16,474 nt of DNA, taken from the NCBI GenBank assembly GCA_003158505.1, contig PMJK01000051.1, positions 44,533 through 61,006 on the forward strand. The letters run 5' to 3'. This document shows positions 7,383 through 13,865 of the stretch, piece by piece. This stretch comes from Holophagaceae bacterium (GTDB lineage Bacteria > Acidobacteriota > Holophagae > Holophagales > Holophagaceae). Below the pieces are notes generated by a model. It saw only the letters and a list, made by a program, of their open reading frames with translations. It was not told where the DNA came from and did no database searches. The first letter of the stretch is position 1. Each line of letters begins with the position of its first letter. The position numbers were made by a program, and so were the translations under genes.

Positions 7383-7385
7383 ACC

Positions 7386-8879
7386 ATGCCCGTGACCAAG
7401 ATCCTCATTGCGAACCGCGGGGAAATCGCCATCCGCGTCATCCGCACCTGCCGCGAGATGGGCATACCCACCGTGGCCGTCTATTCTGAGGCCGACCGCA
7501 GCGCGCTGCATGTGCGGATGGCCACGGAAGCCTACTTCATCGGTCCTTCCGTGGCGCGGGAGAGCTACCTTGTGCTCGAGAAGATCCTGGACGTCTGCAA
7601 ACGCAGCGGCGCCGATGCCGTGCACCCAGGCTACGGCTTCCTTTCCGAGAATGCTGAAGCAGCCCGTGCTTTCGAGGCCGCTGGCATCACGTTCATCGGC
7701 CCACGTCCCGATTGCATCGTGAAGATGGGGTCGAAGACTGCCGCCCGTGAAGTGGCCATCGCGGCAGGCTGCCCCGTGGTGCCGGGCATCCAGGAGACCA
7801 TGGGCGATGAGGAGTTGCTGGAGGCCTCCAAGAAGATCGGGTTCCCCGTGATGCTGAAGGCCGCCATGGGCGGCGGCGGCAAGGGCATGCGCCTGGTGAC
7901 CCATCCTGATGAGTTCACTTCTTCTCTGGCCCGGGCCCGGGGGGAGGCCCTCTCGTCCTTCGGGGACGACAGCGTGTACGTGGAGAAGGCCATTGTTCAG
8001 CCCCGCCACATTGAGATCCAGGTCTTTTCCGATACGCACGGGAACCATGTCTACATGCATGAGCGCGAATGCTCAGTGCAGCGCCGCCACCAGAAGGTCA
8101 TCGAGGAGGCTCCCAGTCCCCACGTCACACCGGAGATGCGCAAGGCCATGGGCGAGGCGGCCCTCAAGGTCGCCCGGGCCGTGAACTACGTGGGTGCAGG
8201 CACCGTGGAATTCCTGGCGGACTCTGAACGCAACTTCTACTTCCTGGAAATGAATACCCGCCTGCAGGTGGAGCATCCTGTCACCGAATGGATCACGGGT
8301 CTTGATCTCGTGAAGTGGCAGATCCTCGTCGCCCGTGGCGAGAAGCTGCCACTGACCCAGGAACAGATTCCCCTCAATGGATGGGCGATGGAATGCCGCG
8401 TCTATGCAGAGGATCCTGACAAGAACTTCATGCCCAGCCCAGGGAGGATCACCTTCCTGCGCACTCCCAGCGGCCGGAATGTGCGCGACGACAGTGGCGT
8501 CTACGAAGGGGCCGAGGTCCCGATGTTCTATGACCCCATGATCAGCAAGCTGAGCACCTGGGGCTCCACGCGGCTGAAGGCGATCGATCGCATGCGCGCG
8601 GCCCTGACCGAGTACCGCATCGGGGGCATCCGCCACAACATCGCTTTCCACGAGGCCTTGATGGAATACGGGCCCTTCCGCGAGGGCGCGCTGCACACGG
8701 GCATCCTTGATAAGCCCTTTTGGATCCGGAAAGAACAGGGCCCTGATCTGAAATTTGCCGTGGCCGCTGCCATGCTGCATGAACTCGAAACCGAACAGCG
8801 CCGGGCCACCCAGCCTGCGACCAATGGTGATGGCAAGCCCGATGCATGGAAACAATGGGGTCGATTCAACCGTCTGTAG
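7386..8879 (+). CDS. accC: Biotin carboxylase subunit of an acetyl-/propionyl-CoA carboxylase
   Basis: A 497-residue cytoplasmic enzyme that carboxylates protein-bound biotin using ATP and bicarbonate. The biotin carboxylase N-terminal domain starts at I-L-I-A-N-R-G-E-I-A. The ATP-grasp Gly-rich loop A-A-M-G-G-G-G-K-G-M is at 159-168. Other marks are K237, metal-binding E288, N290, R292 and E296 in E-M-N-T-R-L-Q-V-E-H-P-V, and catalytic R338. Most fall at the same numbers as in E. coli AccC. It is about 50 residues longer than E. coli AccC, as in acyl-CoA carboxylase alpha subunits, so acetyl-CoA versus propionyl-CoA use is open. GGGAGGGG lies 7 bases upstream of the ATG. The biotin carrier follows 24 bases downstream. 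No carboxyltransferase gene is in the window. Confidence 0.96.
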   Translation: MPVTKILIANRGEIAIRVIRTCREMGIPTVAVYSEADRSALHVRMATEAYFIGPSVARESYLVLEKILDVCKRSGADAVHPGYGFLSENAEAARAFEAAGITFIGPRPDCIVKMGSKTAAREVAIAAGCPVVPGIQETMGDEELLEASKKIGFPVMLKAAMGGGGKGMRLVTHPDEFTSSLARARGEALSSFGDDSVYVEKAIVQPRHIEIQVFSDTHGNHVYMHERECSVQRRHQKVIEEAPSPHVTPEMRKAMGEAALKVARAVNYVGAGTVEFLADSERNFYFLEMNTRLQVEHPVTEWITGLDLVKWQILVARGEKLPLTQEQIPLNGWAMECRVYAEDPDKNFMPSPGRITFLRTPSGRNVRDDSGVYEGAEVPMFYDPMISKLSTWGSTRLKAIDRMRAALTEYRIGGIRHNIAFHEALMEYGPFREGALHTGILDKPFWIRKEQGPDLKFAVAAAMLHELETEQRRATQPATNGDGKPDAWKQWGRFNRL

Positions 8880-8903
8880 TCGTAGCTGAGGAGAAATTCA
8901 TTT

Positions 8904-9428
8904 ATGAAACGCACACTCATCCTCGGCAAGGATCAGCATGATGTGGAATTGTTCCACGAGGACGGCGTAACCACCCTGGTCTGGGAAGGGGAGAGCCACG
9001 TCATCGACATTCTTGAACTGGAATCCGGTTGCTATTCCATTCTCATGAACGGCCGCTCGGTAGAGGTCCGGCTGGATCAGGCCAAGTCCCCGGATCCGGA
9101 GGCGCACGCTTACAGTGCCATGCTCTACGACGGTGCCTACGAATTCGCGCTCGTGGATCCCAGGCGTGCCCTGCTTTCTGGGGCCGGTGGAGCCGGAGGT
9201 GGGGGTGGTCTGCTCTTGTCGCCCATGCCTGGGAAGATCGTGAAGCTGCTCGTTAAGGCCGGTGACCAGGTCCAGGAGGGCCAGACCCTTCTCGTCATGG
9301 AGGCGATGAAGATGCAGAACGAACTGAAGACCAGCACTACTGGAACCGTCATGACGGTGCATGTCCAGGAGGGCGCCACCGTAGAGACGGGGGCCACGCT
9401 CATCACCGTCGTGGCGGCCGAAGCCTAA
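8904..9428 (+). CDS. accB: Biotin carboxyl carrier subunit of acyl-CoA carboxylase
   Basis: A 174-residue carrier whose biotin shuttles CO2 from AccC to a carboxyltransferase. Residues 1-90 form a beta-rich N-terminal region like the linker domain found in fused acyl-CoA carboxylase alpha subunits. A Gly-rich hinge follows at 93-102. The biotinyl domain runs from about 104, with the biotinylation motif E-A-M-K-M and acceptor Lys136. This looks like the C-terminal half of a PccA-type alpha subunit carried as a separate gene, more than a classic E. coli AccB with its Pro/Ala linker. GAGGAGA lies about 10 bases before the ATG. The last 118 bases are repeated at 93% identity in the broken copy just downstream. 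The symbol is used in the broad sense. Confidence 0.92.
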   Translation: MKRTLILGKDQHDVELFHEDGVTTLVWEGESHVIDILELESGCYSILMNGRSVEVRLDQAKSPDPEAHAYSAMLYDGAYEFALVDPRRALLSGAGGAGGGGGLLLSPMPGKIVKLLVKAGDQVQEGQTLLVMEAMKMQNELKTSTTGTVMTVHVQEGATVETGATLITVVAAEA

Positions 9429-9436
9429 CCATGAGG

Positions 9437-9465
9437 TCTCGGTACCGCCGCAGGCGATACCGAGA
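9437..9465. repeat. Short palindromic repeat, copy P1
   Basis: Arms TCTCGGTACCGCC and GGCGATACCGAGA around loop GCA, with one C-A mismatch in a 13-base stem. It shares the right arm and loop with P2, 53 bases downstream. It lies in the 5' part of the broken biotinyl copy. Confidence 0.75.
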
Positions 9466-9504
9466 GAATGAAGTCAAATGGCGCCCATTGTTAGTGATGG
9501 AGGC

Positions 9505-9532
9505 CTCGCGTATCGCCGCAGGCGATACCGAG
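9505..9532. repeat. Short palindromic repeat, copy P2, inside the broken biotin motif
   Basis: Left arm CTCGCGTATCGCC, loop GCA, right arm GGCGATACCGAG, forming a 12-bp stem with one bulged C. It sits in frame between E-A and K-M of the biotinylation motif, expanding the loop that carries the lysine. The related P3 at 14380 shares its outer arms and the following GAAGA. Confidence 0.8.
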
Positions 9533-9686
9533 AAGATGCAGAACGAACTGAAGACCAGCACCACCGGAACCGTCATGACGGTGCATGTCCAGGAGGGCGC
9601 CACCGTGGAGACAGGGGCCACGCTCATCACTGGCGTGGCGCCCGAGGCCTTATTTGCTTGCAACGCTCGCTCCTCCTGAGTTAGCG

Positions 9687-9702
9687 TGTGGCAGAGGTCA
9701 CA
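9687..9702. promoter_or_regulatory. CRP/FNR-family-like binding site
   Basis: TGTGG-CAGAGG-TCACA matches the CRP consensus TGTGA-N6-TCACA at 9 of 10 specified bases, inside a slightly longer GTGTG/CACAC symmetry. Its centre is about 27 bases before the ATG of the barrel gene, a position that would favour repression or a promoter further upstream. Similarity alone; no regulator is encoded nearby. Confidence 0.35.
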
Positions 9703-9721
9703 CCCAACCCTTGGAGGACTT

Positions 9722-10315
9722 ATGAAGAGAATCTTGCAGATCCTGCTCGCGGGAACCGCCCTGACCCTTTCTGCCCAGCAGGGGACGGCCTGGGTGGCAG
9801 GTGAACTGGGCGGGACTGGCTGGAGAAGCGTATGGAACCTGAAAGACGAGATCCACTACGGACTAGGTGTGGGTCATTGGTACACCGACCGCTGGGGACT
9901 CGATCTCCGTCTCCTTCAGAACGATATCCAATACAGCGGACCGAACGCCCCCTCTGGGAAGGAGACGCATCTTCTGGTCTCCGGACTCTTCAACCTTCGT
10001 CCGGGTGCTGACAACTGGTATCCCTACCTGGCGGCCGGAGTGGGCGGAACGAATCTGGATGCCCCTTACTCAGGGCAGTCCAGCAGTGCCACCCGGTTCA
10101 ACTACCATGCTGGGGCGGGTATGATGGGCAAGCCTGTCGAGCATGTGTTGTTCGATGTAAGTGTCAAGGCGGTTCAGGTGAATTTACCTTCCGGTCACCG
10201 GACGGAGGCCATGGCTACGATCGGCTTGGGTTACACCTGGGGCGGCGTTCAGGCGGTAGCACCTGCTGCTGCCCCCGCTCCTGCCCCTGAGCCGCCGAAG
10301 CCTGCAGCCCCTTAG
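9722..10315 (+). CDS. Outer-membrane beta-barrel protein, tail cut by an in-frame stop
   Basis: A 197-residue exported protein. Residues 1-23 are a signal peptide (K-R-I, then a hydrophobic core, then S-A-Q-Q-G-T-A). About 150 residues follow with alternating polar and aromatic strands (Y-G-L-G-V-G-H-W-Y, Y-P-Y-L-A-A-G-V-G-G, M-A-T-I-G-L-G-Y-T-W), typical of an 8-strand OmpW/OmpA-like barrel. The C-terminus is an Ala/Pro-rich stretch ending at TAG 10313-10315. The same frame continues past it for 34 more Pro/Lys-rich codons to a second TAG just before a terminator, so the gene was probably longer. The ATG at 9722 has TTGGAGG 4 bases upstream and starts the signal peptide; the earlier in-frame start at 9686 does not. 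Ligand or role unknown. Confidence 0.82.
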   Translation: MKRILQILLAGTALTLSAQQGTAWVAGELGGTGWRSVWNLKDEIHYGLGVGHWYTDRWGLDLRLLQNDIQYSGPNAPSGKETHLLVSGLFNLRPGADNWYPYLAAGVGGTNLDAPYSGQSSSATRFNYHAGAGMMGKPVEHVLFDVSVKAVQVNLPSGHRTEAMATIGLGYTWGGVQAVAPAAAPAPAPEPPKPAAP

Positions 10316-10420
10316 CCAAAGCCAGAGCCTGTGGTCCCGCCGCCGCCACCTCCTCTTCCGGCTCCCGAGCCAGTCAAGGAAGTCGTTGCGCCCGCGCCCA
10401 AGAAACCTGCTGGCAAGTAG
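10316..10420 (+). pseudogene. Read-through tail of the barrel gene, proline-rich
   Basis: Thirty-four codons in the same frame as the barrel gene, starting directly after its TAG: P-K-P-E-P-V-V, a run of prolines, P-A-P-E-P-V-K-E-V-V, then P-A-P-K-K-P-A-G-K and a second TAG at 10418-10420. The composition continues that of the last residues before the first stop. It lies immediately before an intrinsic terminator. A single base change (for example CAG or AAG to TAG) would explain the break; read-through is also possible. Confidence 0.75.
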
Positions 10421-10436
10421 TCCTGGCAATGGAGTG

Positions 10437-10466
10437 AAGTGGCGGGGCTGGTCCCCGCCACTTTTA
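10437..10466 (+). terminator. Intrinsic terminator after the barrel gene
   Basis: A perfect 11-bp stem AAGTGGCGGGG / CCCCGCCACTT with a 5-base loop, running into TTTTA. It starts 16 bases after the second TAG of the barrel gene and ends just before the mscL ribosome site. Confidence 0.9.
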
Positions 10467-10481
10467 TTCTGGAGAATGCCC

Positions 10482-10871
10482 ATGTCCCTGAAAAACGAGT
10501 TCAAGGCATTCATCATGAAGGGCAACGTGGTCGATCTGGCGGTGGCCGTGGTCGTAGGCGCCGCTTTCGCCAAGATCGTCACGGCCTTCGTGGATGGGAT
10601 CGTCATGCCCCTGGTGACCTCCGTCCTCCCGGCGAACATCAAGTGGGAAGAGTGGGTGCTTGGGAAATTCCGGATCGGTGCAGTGCTGGGCGCCACGGTG
10701 AACTTCTTGATCATCGCCCTGGTGATCTTCCTCGTGCTGATCAAGTTCCTGGGCAGGTTCATGAAGAAGGAGGAGGCCCCGGCCGCCCCTGCGACCAAGG
10801 AGTGTCCTGCCTGCCTGGAACCAGTGCCCCTCAAGGCCACCCGCTGCAAGCACTGCACGAGTCAGCTCTGA
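10482..10871 (+). CDS. mscL: Large-conductance mechanosensitive channel with C-terminal zinc ribbon
   Basis: A 129-residue inner-membrane channel that opens under membrane tension and releases solutes during osmotic downshock. The N-terminal helix L-K-N-E-F-K-A-F-I-M-K-G-N-V-V-D-L-A is the MscL signature. TM1 covers about 15-45 and TM2 about 66-92. The tail after K95-K96 ends in C108-P-A-C111 and C122-K-H-C125, a two-knuckle zinc-ribbon pattern, where E. coli MscL has only a helical bundle. GGAG lies 7 bases before the ATG at 10482; the ATG two codons earlier is too close to it. A strong terminator occupies the gap upstream, so it needs read-through or a promoter inside the barrel gene. Confidence 0.95.
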   Translation: MSLKNEFKAFIMKGNVVDLAVAVVVGAAFAKIVTAFVDGIVMPLVTSVLPANIKWEEWVLGKFRIGAVLGATVNFLIIALVIFLVLIKFLGRFMKKEEAPAAPATKECPACLEPVPLKATRCKHCTSQL

Positions 10872-10888
10872 TCGTGTTCCCCAGCATG

Positions 10889-10914
10889 AAAGGGCCCGGT
10901 TCTCCGGGCCCTTT
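10889..10914 (+). terminator. Intrinsic terminator after mscL
   Basis: An 11-bp GC-rich stem AAAGGGCCCGG / CCGGGCCCTTT with a TTCT loop, beginning 18 bases after the mscL stop. The tail is short in T (TTT then CGCTT), so it is a little weaker than the one at 10437. Confidence 0.8.
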
Positions 10915-10961
10915 CGCTTGTGAGATCAAGGGGTCCCGTGGTGAACTGGAAGTTCAACCCC

Positions 10962-10981
10962 GGGGCGCTTGGGTGCGCCCC
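10962..10981 (+). other. Hairpin in the ileS leader
   Basis: A perfect 7-bp stem GGGGCGC / GCGCCCC around TTGGGT, ending 19 bases before the ileS ATG. It has no T-run. I see none of the conserved T-box elements, so control by tRNA is not supported. It could affect translation or be chance in GC-rich DNA. Confidence 0.35.
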
Positions 10982-11000
10982 CCGACGCACGAGGGCGCCG

Positions 11001-13865
11001 ATGAGCGAGCAGGCTCCGGTTAGCATGCCATTTCCAGAGGGAAAGAAGCAGGGTGAACCTGCCCCGGAATCGCCGAAGGCGATTGCCGGGAGAAAGTACT
11101 CGGTCTTCCTTCCAAGAACCGACTTTCCGATGAAGGCAGACTTGCCCCAGCGCGAGCCGAAACGGCTGGAGCGCTGGAAGGCCGAAGGCCTCTACCACCG
11201 AGTCGAGGCCAGGCGCAGGGCCGACAATGTTGCCGGGAAAGGCCGAGGTCGCGAAGTTCTGCATGACGGCCCGCCCTATGCCAATGGCGCCATCCACATG
11301 GGCCACGCCCTCAACAAGATCCTCAAGGATGTGGTGGTGAAGTCCCGATGGATGGAAGGCTACGAGTCGCCCTACGTACCGGGCTGGGACTGCCACGGGC
11401 TGCCTATCGAGCATGCGGTCGAGAAGGACCTGGGGCCCAAGCGTCGCGAGATGAGCCGGGCTGACTTCCTGCAGAGGTGCCGCGCCTATGCCCAGAAGTG
11501 GATCGATACCCAACGTACCGCCTTCCAGCGTCTGGGTGTGCTGGGTGCATGGGAACGGCCTTATGTGACCATGGATCCCCTCTATGAAGCGGAGACTGTG
11601 CGCCACCTGGCGAAGCTCTTCGCGAGCGGCAGCGTCACCCGCAAGCTGAAGGTGGTCCATTGGAGCTATGGCGCCCGTACAGCCCTGGCCGAGGCCGAGG
11701 TCGAGTACGCCGATCGGACCAGCCCTGCCATCACCGTTGCCTTCCCTGTGGCGGATGAAGATGCCCGGCGCCTGGATCTGCCCACCCCACTCTTCCTACC
11801 TATCTGGACCACCACGCCGTGGACCCTGCCCAGCAACCTCGCCGTGGCCATGCACCCGGATTTCGAGTACGCCGTGGTGAGGGCCGGTGACCTCCACTAC
11901 ATCGTGGCCGTTCCATTGCGGGATGATTTCGCCTCGAAGCTCGGTGTGGAGCTGCATACAGTCGAGATTCGCCGAGGCAAGGAATTCCAGACCCTCGTAG
12001 CGCGGCATCCCTGGATCAACCGCGAAAGCCCCGTGCTATTGGCGGATTACGTCACAGCGGATACGGGCACAGGCCTAGTGCATACGGCGCCGGATCATGG
12101 CGTCGACGACTTCAACCTGGCCCACCACCTGGGCCTGCTCCAGCTTGTGGGGCCGGATGGCAAATTCCTTCCAACCGTGAACGACCCGGAGCTCGAAGGG
12201 AAGAACATCTTCGACTGCAACCCGCTGGTCGTGGGGCGGCTGCGGCGGGAAGGGCGCCTTTTGCACGAAGAGTCCCTGACGCACAGCTATCCCCACTGCT
12301 GGCGGACCAAGACACCCATCCTCTTCCGCGCCACCGAGCAATGGTTCATCACCATGGATACGGAGCTGACCGGGAAGGGCCGGACGCTGCGCGAGTTGGG
12401 TATCGAGGGGGTCGAGCAGACCCAGTGGATCCCTGCCCAGGGCCAGAACCGCATCCAGGCCATGATTGCGGGCCGTCCCGACTGGTGCATCAGCCGCCAG
12501 CGCGCCTGGGGCACGCCCATCACCGTGCTGCGCTGCGAGGTCTGTGGTGAGCCCCTGGTGGCCGATTCCATCTTCGAGACAGCTGCGCTTGCCATCGAGC
12601 AGGGTGGCATCGAAGCCTGGGGAGATCTTCCCGTCGAGAATCTGGTGCCAGCAGGCGCCACCTGTCGTTGTGGCTCCACGACCTTCCTGAAGGAAACGGA
12701 CATCCTCGACGTCTGGATCGATTCCGGCGTCAGCGCCTCTGTGGTCTGCGAATCCCACCCAGAGCTGACTCGTGACGACTATGGGAAGTTCATCTACCTG
12801 GAGGGCTCTGACCAGCACCGGGGTTGGTTCCACAGCTCCCTGTTGTTCAACCTCGCCGCCACGGGCACCAAGCCGTACAAGCAGGTGGTCACCCACGGCT
12901 TCGTGCTGGACGGCAAGGGCCAGAAGATGTCCAAGAGCCTGGGCAACGTCATCACGCCCGAGGAGATCCTGAAGACCCTGGGCGCCGATATCCTGCGCTG
13001 GTGGGCCGCCAGCTGCGACTACAGCGAGGACATACGCATTTCTAAGGAGATCCTCGACCGCAGCGCCGACGCCTACCGCAAGATCCGCAACACCCTGCGG
13101 TTCCTGCTGGGTGCCCTGGCGGACTTCGATCCCGCCAAGGATTATGTCGCACCCAGGGACCTCGCGCCCCTGGATCGCTGGGTGCTGGATGCCTTCGCCC
13201 GCACCACCGCCGAGGCGCGGGACGCCTATACGCGCTTTGAGTTCCACCGGGCCACCCAGGCCATCCACGGCTTCTGCCAGCTGGAACTCTCTGGTCGCTA
13301 CTTCGAGATCATCAAGGACCGCCTCTACTGCGATCCCCTGGACTCGCCCCGCCGCCGCAGCTGCCGCCAGACTTGCTGGGAACTGGCCAAGGGCCTCTGC
13401 ACCCTCCTCGCGCCGGTGATGAGCTACACCGCCGACGAGGCCTGGGAGCAGATCCCGGGTGTTGAAGGCAGCGTCCATGAGCAGCGGTTCCCCCTGCTCA
13501 GCGGCGCCGCCGCTGAGTTGAAGTGGGAAAAACTTTGGGAAGTTCGTGCAGCCGTACAGGCAGCCATGGAGCCTTTGCGCGCTGCGAAGGTGGTCGGCAC
13601 CAGTCTTGATGCAGAAGTCCAGATCACGCTGAAGGATCAGGCGGAATGGGATCTCCTGGATGCCACCGGCGAGTCGCTGGAGGACCTTCTTGTGGTCTCT
13701 TCGAGCGCTCGAATCGCAGATTCGAGCGCCGACAACGGCCCCATCATCATGGTCGCACCCCATGAAGGGACCAAGTGTCCCCGCTGCTGGAACCATAAGG
13801 GCGGGCACGGCTCGGGCGAAGACGCGGCGCTTTGTGTCCGGTGTGCTGAAGTGGTGGGGGCCTAG
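11001..13865 (+). CDS. ileS: Isoleucyl-tRNA synthetase
   Basis: A 954-residue class I synthetase that attaches isoleucine to its tRNA and edits valine errors. The HIGH motif is H-M-G-H at 99-102, after V-L-H-D-G-P-P-Y-A-N-G; the KMSKS loop is at 642-646. The editing (CP1) domain lies between. The C-terminal zinc finger has C926, C929, C945 and C948. I chose the ATG at 11001 with GAGG 6 bases upstream; the frame is open to a GTG at 10920, but that stretch is unlike IleRS. Before the usual F-L-P-R-T-D-F-P-M start there are about 35 extra residues. They include a segment encoded by a palindrome (residues about 21-30); another palindrome encodes about 902-910 in the C-terminal region. The stop overlaps the lspA GTG (TAGTG). 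Confidence 0.97.
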   Translation: MSEQAPVSMPFPEGKKQGEPAPESPKAIAGRKYSVFLPRTDFPMKADLPQREPKRLERWKAEGLYHRVEARRRADNVAGKGRGREVLHDGPPYANGAIHMGHALNKILKDVVVKSRWMEGYESPYVPGWDCHGLPIEHAVEKDLGPKRREMSRADFLQRCRAYAQKWIDTQRTAFQRLGVLGAWERPYVTMDPLYEAETVRHLAKLFASGSVTRKLKVVHWSYGARTALAEAEVEYADRTSPAITVAFPVADEDARRLDLPTPLFLPIWTTTPWTLPSNLAVAMHPDFEYAVVRAGDLHYIVAVPLRDDFASKLGVELHTVEIRRGKEFQTLVARHPWINRESPVLLADYVTADTGTGLVHTAPDHGVDDFNLAHHLGLLQLVGPDGKFLPTVNDPELEGKNIFDCNPLVVGRLRREGRLLHEESLTHSYPHCWRTKTPILFRATEQWFITMDTELTGKGRTLRELGIEGVEQTQWIPAQGQNRIQAMIAGRPDWCISRQRAWGTPITVLRCEVCGEPLVADSIFETAALAIEQGGIEAWGDLPVENLVPAGATCRCGSTTFLKETDILDVWIDSGVSASVVCESHPELTRDDYGKFIYLEGSDQHRGWFHSSLLFNLAATGTKPYKQVVTHGFVLDGKGQKMSKSLGNVITPEEILKTLGADILRWWAASCDYSEDIRISKEILDRSADAYRKIRNTLRFLLGALADFDPAKDYVAPRDLAPLDRWVLDAFARTTAEARDAYTRFEFHRATQAIHGFCQLELSGRYFEIIKDRLYCDPLDSPRRRSCRQTCWELAKGLCTLLAPVMSYTADEAWEQIPGVEGSVHEQRFPLLSGAAAELKWEKLWEVRAAVQAAMEPLRAAKVVGTSLDAEVQITLKDQAEWDLLDATGESLEDLLVVSSSARIADSSADNGPIIMVAPHEGTKCPRCWNHKGGHGSGEDAALCVRCAEVVGA
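11063..11090. repeat. Palindrome in frame near the ileS 5' end (P4)
   Basis: Arms CCCGGAATCGCC and GGCGATTGCCGGG around loop GAA, with a 12-bp stem and one bulged G. The core ATCGCC-GNA-GGCGAT and the single-bulge design are like P2. It encodes part of a non-conserved N-terminal extension. Membership in the same repeat family is an inference. Confidence 0.5.
13705..13729. repeat. Palindrome in frame near the ileS 3' end (P5)
   Basis: A perfect 11-bp stem GCGCTCGAATC / GATTCGAGCGC with a GCA loop. It encodes S-A-R-I-A-D-S-S-A in a variable loop just before the zinc finger. The loop, and the R-I-A it encodes, recall P2; the outer arms differ. Confidence 0.5.

Larger units (their letters stand above)
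9431..9679 (+). pseudogene. Broken copy of a biotinyl domain
   Basis: Bases 9532-9649 match the last 118 bases of the carrier gene (9308-9425) with 8 differences, 6 of them silent. Upstream, the frame reads V-K-W-R-P-L-L-V-M-E-A, recognisable as the strand before a biotin motif but one codon short and with codons unlike the neighbour. The motif E-A-M-K-M is broken: the first Met is replaced by nine residues (S-R-I-A-A-G-D-T-E) encoded by a palindromic repeat. A second palindrome interrupts the 5' end. An open frame of 82 codons exists two bases after the accB stop, but there is no ribosome site and the biotin loop is disrupted, so I treat it as a decayed remnant. Val and Ala near the end have become Gly and Pro. 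Confidence 0.8.

Noticed and set aside
9437..9532. CRISPR-like repeat pair
   Set aside because: Only two imperfect copies, each self-palindromic, lying within a gene remnant and with no array.
9431..9679. A genuine second small biotin carrier gene
   Set aside because: No ribosome site, disrupted biotin loop, missing N-terminal half; treated as a remnant.
10920..11000. ileS start at GTG 10920
   Set aside because: The extra 27 residues run through a GC hairpin and are unlike IleRS; a better start with GAGG lies at 11001.
10872..11000. T-box riboswitch before ileS
   Set aside because: None of the conserved T-box elements was seen; only a terminator for mscL and a short hairpin without a T-run.
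12075..13808. A 577-codon open frame on the minus strand opposite ileS
   Set aside because: It lies wholly inside a clearly identified ileS, has no recognisable domains, and reads like the reverse of a high-GC gene.
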